Part shown: positions 10,312 to 21,043 of the stretch, in pieces
How the letters are laid out: each line of letters opens with the position of its first letter
Position numbering within the stretch: the stretch's first letter is position 1
The notes under the pieces: model-generated
Databases searched by the model: none
Seen by the model: the letters and a program-made list of their open reading frames with translations, nothing else
Told to the model about the DNA's origin: nothing
Assembly: GCA_019671005.1 (NCBI GenBank)
Contig: CM033721.1
Location: 48,836,864 to 48,900,863, forward strand
Origin: Hibiscus mutabilis
Lineage: Eukaryota > Streptophyta > Magnoliopsida > Malvales > Malvaceae
Length of the DNA: 64,000 bases
Direction: 5' to 3'
Translations under genes and position numbers: made by a program

Positions 10312-13300
10312 GTAATACCCCAAATTAGGGCCTAGTAACAAGTTACAAGAATAATTAAAACCTAATAGTATCAATTGACTTGTTAATGCAAAGAATTAAT
10401 TGAGTTTGTGGCTAAAAGGAAAGAAACGAAAGAATAGTGGCCAAATTAAAATGACCTAACCGAATTACATAGAAAATAAAGGAATTGTATGCTAATTTCC
10501 TAAGTTCTTAAATTGCCCTTGATTAATCTATAATTAGTGATTAAATGAGGGATAAAATGGTAACTTCTTAAATCCATTAAAATGGATATCCATCTTCATC
10601 ATCTTCCACACTTCATTCTCATCAAAAAACGAATAGGAAGAACAAGAGAGAGAGATATAGAGATTGAGGGAAAATCAATGGTGGAATGAATCCCCTAAGT
10701 CTAAAACGTTTAGCAAGCTAAAGAAGGTATGAATTCTTCCTTGCATGTTCGATTTCTATAATAATTTATGAGGATGGTTCTTGAAATGTTGCTGCATGAA
10801 TTTCTTATGAATTATGAGATTGTTGCTTTAATTGAATTGGATAGAAGAATATATATTTAGGAATGCCTAATGTCGAATGGTGCAATTACATAAATAAAGA
10901 CTCTTGCTTGATTAGTATTGTAAATTGATAAGGTAGTATGAATTAACCATGAATTGAGGCTTTATTTGGGTAATACACTTACTGGAAATTTGGATACATA
11001 GTGAATTGCAGTGCTAAACAAATGAAAATCTTGGTTATATGCTAAAAAGTGAACTAGTAATGAAACTAGTCACCTAGATAGTGTATTTGGCTAATAGGGA
11101 ATGTTTTGAATGAATTAAGGAATTCGGGATTGAATTGGATAAAATTAAGAGCTGGTAATGTTAGCTAAAAATAGGGGAAGACCTAGAATAAATGTTCAAT
11201 AAGTTGTATGGCTCAATTAGTAAAGAATTGATAGCTTTTAAGTGATGAATTGGCATGATAGTGAAATCTGAACTAAATTGCTAAATTGGTTAAATTATGG
11301 ACTGAATTGGACTGTTTATGGACCTATCCTAACTTGAAAGAACAAGGAAGGGTTAGATTGAATGACTGGATAATCGAATTGTATGAATTGTAGCTAAAAT
11401 TGACTATCTAAATATATAAATGGGCAGATTATTGAATAGGGGACTGTTCTGGAAAATCTGTAAATTTAAGGACTTAGATAAACAAATTAAGGACTAAGCT
11501 GGACATGAAAAGTCAGGGGAAAAACAGGGGAAACTAAGGTAAAAAAGAGGCTGAATTGAACCTGTATGAATCATAGGTTAAATAGCTCACTAAAGTGGAC
11601 CTAGATACAATCTGGCAGTTTCAAAACTATAAAATTGACCCGACTTTAGCTAATAAACTATATTGATCTAGAAAGGATAAAAATATGATCCATACATGGA
11701 TGAATAGGTAATTGAATTATCTTTCTAAAGGTATAAACTAATCGAAATTCTGACGTATAGATTAAAATATATAAACAAATTAGTAACTATTGTGCAAAAT
11801 GCCAGGCAGTGGCAGATTTGTTACTTGTAACAAATCAAGTGTTTGAATTCTTGTGTGAATTGAGTTTGGTATGGTTCTAATGCATGATTGTGTTATGTGA
11901 ATGCTAGATTAAGATAATGGTGGAAATAATGGATAGGTATCGAGATGTAATCGAGGAATCGGGTATCCTGTAACTTCGGGATACAAGGTGAGTGTAGCCT
12001 TACTTAGGGTTAGGACTTAGGTCCTAAGCAATTGCAATTGTTTACATAGTTGATATGGAATTGACATGAAATGGACCTAATTTCTATTTGGTAAATGTAT
12101 AAGGGAAGGATGCTTAATTGGAAACTTGATGGTGGTTACATGTATGCTTGCTCTCTTGATAATCAATCGAATTATAGTGAAATGTATTTTCTTGGATTGT
12201 CTTGTTTGAGACTTGATATGTATACTCATGTGTGATTGAGTTGTTGCTTCCTTGGGTGTAAATTGACACTTGTTTGTGTGTGATAACTATTCGAATAATA
12301 CTAAACTATAATGAACTTTCTTGCTAAGTGATAAACACTTGATTGATGGTTTAATTGGTATTGCTTAATGCTTGAATCTTTGAATGCTTGATTGATGATG
12401 GTTCAAATGACTTGTTTGAAACTAGCATGCGTTCTTGAATTTACAATATGTAAGCATAAAATATAAGAAACAACTTCAAGTTTTAAAGTAAGATAAGACT
12501 TCTTATGTCGTAAGATACTTCTCTAATGAAGATTAGAGAATTAAAAGGTTTAAGTTGCCTACAATGGAAGTCCTTGGATCAATGGCATGATGCATGGTAT
12601 ACTTGGGACTACGGTCCATGAGCCACGGCTCGGGGGGATGCCCCATTACATGTAATAACTTATTGGCGATAGTTTGAGGAAACGGGGGAGTTGTACGGGT
12701 GGTGACAGTTGGTTGGATAGTGAGAAGTTTAGGAAATCTCTTGGACCTTTATCGTCAAACACGGACCAATGTCGTTCATGACCAAATGTGATCCAAGGCA
12801 AACTTGTTAAAACGTTATAAACCTTATTGAGAAATTGAATAAGCAATTCAAGAGAGAATCTCAAACACATGAATTATATCTTGAAAATACATAAATGATC
12901 CGACAAGAAATCTTGAATACTTGAATCAATTGACTTGAATCCTTGGAATAACCAAATTGATTGACATGTAATGTTTAATTCATAGCACGAAGTTCTCGAA
13001 ATGATAATTGCTTTTGCTTGGACCATACATTGCATGATTCGCTGCTTGAAATGGCTTGTGTCTTCAATTGAGTTATTATTTACTTGCTTGACTTAGTTGG
13101 TACTTAAGTGTATGCTACATGCTTGGCTTGTGCGTGAAGAAATCCCTAAAATAAACCTATTGATAATGAGTTTATAATCAATAAACTTATAAGAATGGAA
13201 TGATTATCTTAATGGTTAAGCTTGCTTGAACCTTAATAGATAAAATATAGAGAAATACTTCCTATTTGAGTGAAGCTTGATTGATCCTTGTGATTGTGTT

Positions 13301-15882
13301 GCTTACGTGGCTTGTATAAGTAGATCCTTGAAGTGATTTGCTTGCTCCTGTTTGAATTGGGATGCTTGTTGCTAGATTGGATGTTTGTGATATAGGCTAT
13401 TGAGTGCTAGGGTTAAGAGTTTAAAATACTTGGACTAAATTAAAAAGAATTAGATATAAAATGGGATTAAACAAGATAAGTTACCTTGGTGTCATACGAA
13501 TAAGACTAGGAGTCCTAGACCAATTGTCTACGTCTACCTAAATGGTAGGGTCCTAAAATGAATTAGAACCCTAGATTTAAATAAGGGACTATTAATGTTA
13601 GTTTAATGGATTTAATGGAACCATAACTACATGTAATTGAATTAGCTAATACTAGTTAATGGACTACTCAAGTAATGGATTAAAGTAATATGGTTAATCA
13701 ATTGGATTAATTTGAACATAGTATTTCAATGCCCTATTTTAATCACATTAATAGATAAATTGGATCGACCTAGACTAGTAGGAATATGTATACATTTTGA
13801 ACAATAATATTAGAAGTATGAACTATGTGATTAATGAAGCTAAAATCAAGTCTAGTGAAATCAGCCCAGAAAAACTCTATTCTGGGCAGCAACTTTGAAA
13901 AATCACCATAAATTATGTAGATCAAATTAAGGGTTGAAATTTATATGGAATGGACCTTAGTATGTCTATTTTTATTAGGAAAAAACAGAATTGAATTCTG
14001 ATTTGTGAGATGGAATCTGGAGATGAAAATCTTTGGACAGTGCAAACTGTCCAGAAATATAAATGCCCCGTCTTTGAACTAAAAACTATATTAATTGGAA
14101 AGATATTAAAATTAAAGGTCTAAATGGTTGTAAAAAAGGTTAAGTAAGCTTTCAAGCGGTGTAAATTAATTAAGATTTCGATGTACGGAATGAAAATTTT
14201 GTATGTTTCAGTAAACAATATACAGGCTGTCTGGTACCAGCAGTATAGGTGAATTGGATAATTTTGTAAATTGGACAGTGTAGTTACTGCCCTAAATGAT
14301 CTCCTGATCTTGAATAATGAATCTCCTTAGACACTTATATTTGTAACTAAGTCAAGAGTTAATTAAAATGGAATATTGGGCTTAAACAAATAGCCTAACA
14401 AGTTTGTAAGCTAGTGAAGTAAAGTATAAGGTCAATTTAAAACTCTTGATAAATGAAAATGCATATCATTGAATTCTTGATAATGAATGGTGAACTAAAG
14501 AACCTATATGAATGAAATAATGATCATGCTACCTTGAAATTGCTTGTGAATTAAGAAAATGAACATGGATGTAAGGCTCTATTCGAATGAAACTTTGATT
14601 GACTGTTTGAAATTTGCTTAATCCATGTAGATACATTCTTGATTGAATTGTACGATTATATTCTTGATTGATGATTGAACCTTAAGCTAAGGCTCAATTT
14701 TGTGTTTAAGGATTAATTAAATTGTAATTGAATTAAAGCCCCTAAAACTTGAATAGCTACTAATCCTAAATGCTACCTCGGTAAGTACTTTATGTACTTA
14801 CCACTCTTGTTTGCATTCTTCTCGAACCTCAGGTTAAAGCTTTCTCGATCAGTAGCTTGACATTGAAGTTAACTTTCTTGGAATTGAAGCAAGGCATGCA
14901 AGACTTGAGTATGATTTTGTATTATTTTGAAGTACTCCTAGACGGTGGCAATCTAGTTTGTGTCTTGATCTTGATAGGCCATACACCTTGATTATGTATA
15001 AAGTTGTATATATTTAGTAATGACCCTTTTAGGAACTTCATGATCTTGTCTCATGAATGAATGAACTAGAACTTTGTTTACAAGCTTGTTTTGATTGAGT
15101 ATAACTATGAACCTTGAGTATTGAATTTGTTAGGTTGAAACTAAGTAAACTTAATCTAAGTTTACCCTATTCGAATGAACTAGGAAGATCAAGGTTGTGT
15201 GTTTAATCTACTAGTATACCATAGAAGCCTAGACTAAGACTAAATGAATTGAATATGTAATTCAATGAACCTAATGGACTATTGGTTGTTCTTATTGGAT
15301 TGATTTGTAATGAACATGAATTTAAAATAGGTTATGATTCTCAAATGTTTGGGTAAGCTTGTTAACAACTAAGTCAATTGACTAATCATTATTGAATGCT
15401 AGCTATTCGAATGGTAATGAATAACTTAGAGATTAATTCATGTCTATAAGCGTATATTCGACTAAGGTAATGAATCTTGATGAATGATCTAAGTTTAATC
15501 AAAGTGAATAAGATAAATGTAACCTTGTTTCATTCTATTTGAAATGTATGCTAAATCCTTGAATAGGAAATAATCACATCGAAAAGAAAGTTACCTTGGA
15601 AGTCTAAGCTTGATATTATAGATGGTACTTGTTAGCTATATTGAAACGAATTAAATCCTAGCATGATTTCTTGGATAGAAGTTCCTAATGGAACTGAGAA
15701 CATTATGTATGATTTAAATTTAACAAGAGTAAATGGTAACTTGTTAGATAAGCAACTCACCTATTAGAGTTGAGTTTTAAATGAAGAGGAAAATTTTTTA
15801 TTAGACCCGTATTTTTCGTGTCCCTTATCCTGTTTTCTCGTCGTAATGCTTCTCGCTCCTAACCAAGACGAGAGGTGTTACA
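10312..15882 (+). mobile_element. Element J: 5.57-kb solo LTR (or LARD-like) of a Tekay-type family
   Basis: Begins TGTAATACCCC and ends GGTGTTACA, the TG...CA LTR ends, and is flanked by AGCGC/AGCGG. There is no coding sequence; the longest frames are meaningless. Layout resembles the LTRs of Tekay element E in this window: a hairpin block at 12606-12655, then a phrase like GACGGTGGCAATCTAGTTTGTG at 14940-14963, equivalent to CTAGGATGGTAGCACTCTAGTG in E. It is longer than the E LTR (about 3.4 kb), so it may be a long solo LTR or hold decayed insertions I could not delimit. No internal PBS was found. Confidence 0.75.
12604..12655 (+). repeat. Hairpin cluster in J
   Basis: Consecutive foldbacks: GGAC-TACG-GTCC (12606-12617), GAGC-CACG-GCTC (12620-12631), GGGG-ATG-CCCC (12634-12644) and the palindrome TTACATGTAA (12646-12655). 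The first is identical to a hairpin in the 5' LTR of element E. Confidence 0.85.
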
Positions 15883-15887
15883 AGCGG
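15883..15887. other. Target-site duplication of J, right copy (AGCGG)
   Basis: Follows the terminal TGTTACA of J and differs by one base from the left copy. Confidence 0.7.
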
Positions 15888-16273
15888 CAGGAGTGTTGGC
15901 GGTGATTAAAGTTCATTTCCGGGGCGATAAGGCCGTTAAAATAGTTTTAAATTCATTTTATGGACAAATAAAATTGAAATGTTGTGAACTTCCAAATTCC
16001 AGTTTTAAAGATGCTTTTCGAAATCAATTAAGGTACCAATTTTTTGGGCGTTGTGGGGGTGCTAATCCTTCCCCACACGTAATCGACCCTCGAACCTGTT
16101 TTCTCTAGTTTTCATGGACCAAAATGCAATTTTGATAAATAAAACATTTTATCAAAATACCTTTGTTTTAAAAGTGGTCCAATCACACTTTTTCAAAAAG
16201 ATTGGTGGCGACTCCATGATTTTATAAAGTTTTCCAAAACGTCAAAACCTTTTCCTAAAAAAGGGTTGCGATA

Positions 16274-17540
16274 GCAGGTAATAATTTTAGTGCAGCAATA
16301 TAACTCTAGTTTAAGTTCATAAAAAAGTGAATGATGTGCGGGCAATATGCATCAAGTATCCTTTCCACTCCCTTAGCCAATTTTATTTCCTAAACTCAGA
16401 TTTTTCATCATTTTTTTCTTTTTCTTTCTTGCCAAGGTTTTTGTTGGCATTAATTTAAGCTTGCTTCATGGCACTGTTTAGCATGAGTGATAAGAGGGAG
16501 CATACCACAAATCCCCACCTTAATCCAGACATCACTAGGCTTTATCTTGAACTCATACCCTAGGGTTTTGGACTTGAGAACTAAGAGGGAGCAAACCACG
16601 AAGCCCCTAGTAACTTATTATCCCTAGGTATATGAGAGTTCTATTCTTTTATTGCCTTGGCAGAACATTGTTGCCTTATTAGTTTCTTTTTACTCTGGCA
16701 TCATTTTTCAATTTTTTTTCAATCTGGGCATAGTTTCAAATAGTCTAAGTTTGCTAGGGAGCTAGATACATATCACGTCTTAAGTGTAAATTCAATTCCC
16801 TAAACTAGAGATCAATTGCCAAGCTACCCTAGCATACTACTCTACTGGCATGACATGACAACTAAAGATTAAAATTTCCTCATCGGGCAAAAACCTAGAT
16901 CAAATTAAACTTGCCTAACAAATGCTAACATTCTTCAAAATTAATCTGAGGGAAAATTTTTCTCTTTTTTTAGTGGTTCAGCATGCATCTATTCTAATGA
17001 CCTAAAATGGCATGGCAACAGAAATTAAACATGAAATGCATGGCATAAATGTGAGGAAATGCACATCCCCAAACCTAAGTGTGCATTGTCCTCAATGCAT
17101 GAAAACAACATATATATACAATAAAAACAGAAAAAAAATAAAATGCATTATCATGAAAAATGCAATGTAATGGAATGCAAAGGATTTTAGGAACAGGAAG
17201 ACTCCCCTTCAGTGCGGCAATGGAGGCTCTCGAGGTCATAGATAACTTCCTTAAGAAGCTTTGCCAGCTATGAGGCGACAGGGACATCAATGGCAGCAGA
17301 TAAGACAGGTGTTGCAAGTCTAGACACAGCCTTGGCTTTGTTTTGGACTCCTTCATCTTTAAACTTAGGTGGTGTGACAGATTCCACACTTGGCAAACAT
17401 TTTCAATCTTTTCATGCCAATCTTTTGCTTTGGCAGTCCACCTGGCAATAAAAATCATGCACTCACTCAAGGAAAACCTTTCAACTCAACAAAGGAAAAT
17501 GAAAATTAAAATAAAGGAAAGAAAAATAAATAAAAACTAG
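16274..17540 (-). mobile_element. 3' non-coding part of Athila-like element I
   Basis: Downstream (on the minus strand) of the integrase at 17620-18660. It includes a purine-rich AGGTTTGGGGATGTG (minus strand of about 17063-17077) next to the hairpin at 17082-17099, which matches the layout seen in elements B and D. No LTR of I is visible; it is cut by the end of the Tat LTR at 16273. Stretches with stops between 17075 and 17470 read as weak polyprotein tail only. Confidence 0.6.
17082..17099 (-). repeat. Athila hairpin with loop TCCT (element I)
   Basis: TGCATTG-TCCT-CAATGCA on the plus strand, a perfect 7-bp stem. The same loop with other stems occurs in B (54014-54033 and 54696-54709) and D (30317-30330). 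Confidence 0.85.
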
Positions 17541-17575
17541 AAAAAAATCTATCCTAATATATACAAGAATCAAAC

Positions 17576-17601
17576 CATGATGATGATGATGATGATGATC
17601 A
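17576..17601. repeat. (GAT)n microsatellite
   Basis: A run of about eight GAT/ATG units just downstream (minus strand) of the integrase end of element I. Confidence 0.95.
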
Positions 17602-17619
17602 TGGTAACTTTGCCAGGAG

Positions 17620-18660
17620 GATAACCTCTTTGGCATCCTGTTGAGTGTCATCCAAATAGTGCTTCAAACGATGGCCATTTACTTTGAAAATTGCTCTCAT
17701 TTTCAAATCCTTGATATCCATTGCTCCATGAGCATATGACTTCACAACTTCAAAGGGTCCCGACTATCTAGACTTGAGCTTTCTTGGAAAAAAAACTTTA
17801 ACCTCGAGTTAAATAACAGAACATGTTGGCCTACATCAAATTGACTTGGTAATATTTGTTTGTCCTACCAACGCTTTGTCCTTTCCTTGTAGAGTATGGC
17901 ATTCTCGTAAGCATGTGTTTTGGATTCCTCCAACTCATTCAAGTCTAATAACCTCTTCTCTCCAGCTGCCCTACATGCTATGTCAAGTGTTTTAATAGCC
18001 CAATAAGCTTGGTGCTCCATCTCCACTGGTAAGTGGCATGCCTTCCTGAAAACAAGTCTAAATGGGGAGGTTCCTAAAGGAGTTTTAAAAGTAGTCCTAT
18101 AAGCCCACAAGGAGTCATCTAGTCTCAAGGACCAGTCATTCCTAATTGGATTTACAGTCTTTTCCAAAATGTTCTTGATCTCCTTGTTGGAAATCTTCAC
18201 TTGGCCATTCGTTTGGGGATGGTATGTCATGGCAATCCTCTATTGAATTCCATATCTACACAAAGCTTTAGAGACTATATTGCATTTAAAATGGGTACCC
18301 TCATCATGAATAATCACTCTGGGGGCACCGAATCGAGTAAAAATGTGTTTGTGCAAAAATTTGGCAACAACCTTGGCATCGTTTGTTGGCAAAGAAACAG
18401 CTTCAACCCATTTTGAAACGTAGTCAACAGCCACAAGGATGTATAGGTTACCAAATGATGGAGGGAAAGGACCCATAATGTCTATCACCCATACATCAAA
18501 CAAATCCATTGGCATAATGTTCTAGAGCGACAACTGATGTTTGTCAGAAATGTTTCCTATCCTCTACCATCCGTCGCATGCCTTGGAAAAGTTATGGGCA
18601 TCTTTGTATAGAGTGGGCCAAAAGAATATTCACTGCATCAACATGGCAACACCTTTAAGG
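17620..18660 (-). pseudogene. INT: Athila-lineage integrase of element I
   Basis: Minus-strand integrase. Zinc-domain remnants lie at about 18660-18540. The core follows with FDVWVIDIMGPFPPSF (first Asp), YVSKWVEA and VIIHDEGTHF (second Asp) at about 18515-18250, then TYHPQTNGQVKISNKEI, where the catalytic Glu is Lys. It continues as WSLRLDDSLWAYRT and the C-terminal lobe to about 17640, with one stop before the SGPF box. The wording is that of Athila gypsy elements and is close to D's integrase. It is broken by a stop at the core boundary (about 18241) and by frame loss in the zinc domain. Confidence 0.8.
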
Positions 18661-18688
18661 TTCGGGGTTATGGGCATCTTTGTATAGT
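18594..18688. repeat. Short direct duplication GTTATGGGCATCTTTGTATAG
   Basis: The phrase (20 of its bases: TTATGGGCATCTTTGTATAG) occurs at 18594-18614 and 18668-18688, inside the decayed integrase start of element I. A third partial copy, GTTATGGGCG, follows at about 18689. It looks like a local duplication. Confidence 0.8.
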
Positions 18689-18730
18689 TATGGGCGTCAC
18701 CTTTCCTATCCAATTTGATACTTCAGGTTC

Positions 18731-19070
18731 TTGGCTCACATAACCAACGGGTCCAAGTCCTATCAACCACCCTCAAAGTGATTCCTTTAAGGTCCAGGGC
18801 TATGCTTATATAGCATAGTTTCATCCTTGAATTCTTTGAATACTATCACCACCTTATCCATTTCCTTTCATCACCTTTCTTCAATTTCTTTCACCACACC
18901 CGAACCCTTCACCTAAACACCTAACCATTCCTTTTCATCCTTTCTTTCTTACACCACGACTAAACAATTCCACACCCTAAACTTCTATCATCAATTCCAT
19001 CTTCATTCATTGGAAGCATTCATATTTTCACAAGGCTTACTTGTATTCTACGGTCGGGAACAATTAAGCT
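18731..19070. other. Unassigned pyrimidine-rich sequence between elements I and G
   Basis: About 340 bases rich in CTTTC and CACC runs, without coding potential. A TTATATAGC lies near 18809. It may be LTR or leader sequence of a lost element. No boundaries are clear. Confidence 0.3.
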
Positions 19071-19079
19071 TCTCTCAAC

Positions 19080-19418
19080 AACAAACATGATCGCAGATGA
19101 AATGATGTCTTATCTCTATGTGCTTGGTTTTAGAATATTGGATGAGATTCTTAGTGAGACAAATATCACTAGTATTGTCACACTTTAAGGGATGGTACCT
19201 ACATCAATTCCGTAATCTAAGAGTTGTTGCTTCATCTAGAGGACTTGAGCACAACAACTACCGGCCAAATATATTTTGCCTCAGTGGTAGATAGGGCTAC
19301 GTTATTTTGCTTCTTAGAAAACCACGAGATAAGCAAGGTATCTAGGAATTGACAAGTACTGGAGGTAGTCTTTCTATCTATCTTACAACCTCCATAATTT
19401 GCATCTGAGTAAGCAAGC
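19080..19418 (-). pseudogene. RH: Copia RNase H, C-terminal part (element G)
   Basis: Starts next to solo LTR F and reads LLAYSDANYGGCKIDRKTTSSTC (catalytic Asp in SDANY), then SWFSKKQNNVALSTTEAKY with the conserved Glu. After a frameshift comes KNLIQYSKTKHIEIRHHFI, the conserved copia RNase H tail. The other half of the domain lies beyond F at 22799-22870. The two halves meet exactly at the AAACT duplication, so F inserted in this domain. There are stops in the middle third. Confidence 0.85.
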
Positions 19419-19423
19419 AAACT
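19419..19423. other. Target-site duplication of F, left copy (AAACT)
   Basis: AAACT immediately before TGTAACC; an identical copy lies at 22799-22803. Confidence 0.9.
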
Positions 19424-19854
19424 TGTAACCCCCTTCACCCTGTCTAATCGCAAGACCGAATTGAGCGAGTCACACAGGGAATATTAGAGTAAAACCCGAA
19501 AGTTTCACTTCAATAAACAACCTTTTTTTCTTTTTATCTTTTCTAAATACAACATAGTTAACCTAAGTGTGAGAGAAAGCAGCAGACAAAATCTCAACTC
19601 GATCGGGCATCAAATCGACATCCAATTGCCCCAAATAGCGTTTAGGGACCATTTTGTAAAACTATCACTAAACATGGACTTCACTCGAAATTGAAGTTAC
19701 CATCTTTTAATTAGTCATGTTTCGATCCAACACATAAATTTTCAACTTATTTCTGCCATTCAAACCCATTGAATTGCACCTACCAAAAATCAGGGACTAA
19801 AACGCAAAGATTCAGAACTTCAGAAGATGCCAATTAACCACTTTAACTAACAGG

Positions 19855-20070
19855 GTATCGATACTCCCAAGCACAGTATCGATACGGTCCCTTGCAATTT
19901 CAAAACCCAAATTCTAGTAGCTCAATACCGTATCGATACGGTCCCGAGTATCGATATGCTTAGCCAATTTCTTCTTTCACCATATTGATACGATGCATAT
20001 TGTATTAATACACCAAGCTTTTTTCAGCTTAACCGTAACGATACGGTAGCTCGTGTATCTATACGCCTGG
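19855..20070. repeat. GTATCGATAC palindrome cluster in F
   Basis: Perfect GTATCGATAC at 19855-19864, 19876-19885 and 19930-19939; the last extends to CCGTATCGATACGG. Weaker versions follow at 19947 and about 20036. The matching part of element A has GTATCGGTAC-type versions. Confidence 0.9.
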
Positions 20071-20839
20071 GCACAAAATGTCACTTTTTGCTCGATAAAC
20101 AAGCCATAAACCAATTATAAACCCCTAGGCATGCTTCTAACTCACAGGCAACATATTTATGAAACAAACCTTAGCCATTAACAACAGAAACATCATCATG
20201 CCATGATCACATGCTCAAAAGGGAAATCTATAAGCATGCTTCCCGAAACCACTTCAAACCAAAGACCACAATCCATAGCAAAGCATAAGCCAAACATAAT
20301 AGGCCATTTACAATCTCAATAAAGCAAAACAAACTTGCCAAACCAGGGAGTTCCATCAAACATACACTCCCAAAACATCAAGGTATCCACTCATTGCCAT
20401 TCCCATTAATATTGAAATGCTAAAACCATACTTGAGTTTAGAGCGTCGAATGAACCACTTTTCTTATTTCCTTGTAGCCCGAAAAACTACTTTTCTGCAT
20501 TGTTAAGAAAAGAGAGTGTAAGTTATATGCTTAGGGAGGGATGCTCAAAACAAAACCATAACGATGCACTATTGAAAACCATTTTCTTATCAAACCATTT
20601 TCCATCATGCTCTTAACAAAACTCATGCTTTAAACCCATTTAAGCAAAACCATTAAACTCTTTACACATGTATCATGATATTTCATGCTTTAAACCAAAG
20701 CAAATCTCAATGTAAGCTTCACATGCTTAGGCATTCAAAACATATCTCAAGATATAGTCTCAAGTATAAATCTCATATACAATTTCATTTAAAAACCTTT
20801 ATACATGTAATCTCATATATTGGTATTCAAGTGACCCGG

Positions 20840-21043
20840 ATGGTTGCTTCGACAACCATATACACATGGAGCTTGCTGTACTCTCCATAATAAACACATC
20901 GAATATGTGGATACTCATTGATGGAGCTTGCTGCTCTCTCCACCAATACTTATGGATCTTGCTGCTCTCTCCATAAGGCGGATCTCATGGTGCTTGCTGC
21001 ACTCACCATGACTTAGATCCCATGGTGCTTGCTGCTCTCACCA
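20840..21043 (-). repeat. Array of six hairpins with common loop in F
   Basis: On the plus strand: ATGGTTG/CAACCAT (20840-20859), ATGGAG/CTCCAT (20866-20888), TGGAG/CTCCA (20922-20942), CTTATGGA/TCCATAAG (20949-20977), TCATGGTG/CACCATGA (20985-21011) and TGGTG/CACCA (21023-21043). All but the first have the loop core CTTGCTG. Stems are 5-8 bp, all perfect, and differ in sequence. Confidence 0.9.

Larger units (their letters stand above)
8608..16273 (+). mobile_element. 3' LTR of the Tat element, interrupted by element J
   Basis: Starts TGTTGTCACTG after the polypurine tract. It contains a TATATAAA box, then after the J insertion the U5 part with TTGGTGGCGACTCC at 16202-16215, and ends in AAAGGGTTGCGATA, where the usual LTR end would be GCGACA. 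Without J and its 5-bp duplication the LTR is about 2.09 kb. The 5' LTR and the partner TSD lie outside the window. The TGGCGACTCC wording inside U5 is familiar from plant Tat LTR ends (from memory). Confidence 0.7.

Noticed and set aside
15875..16108. 77-codon frame
   Set aside because: Starts inside element J and crosses its boundary into the Tat LTR, so it cannot be an old gene.
18805..18830. TATATAG as a promoter
   Set aside because: No element boundaries or transcript features around it support this.
19071..19090. 3' LTR of copia G at the lower end
   Set aside because: No purine tract and no TGTTGGGATGAAC-type sequence below 19071; the element seems truncated.
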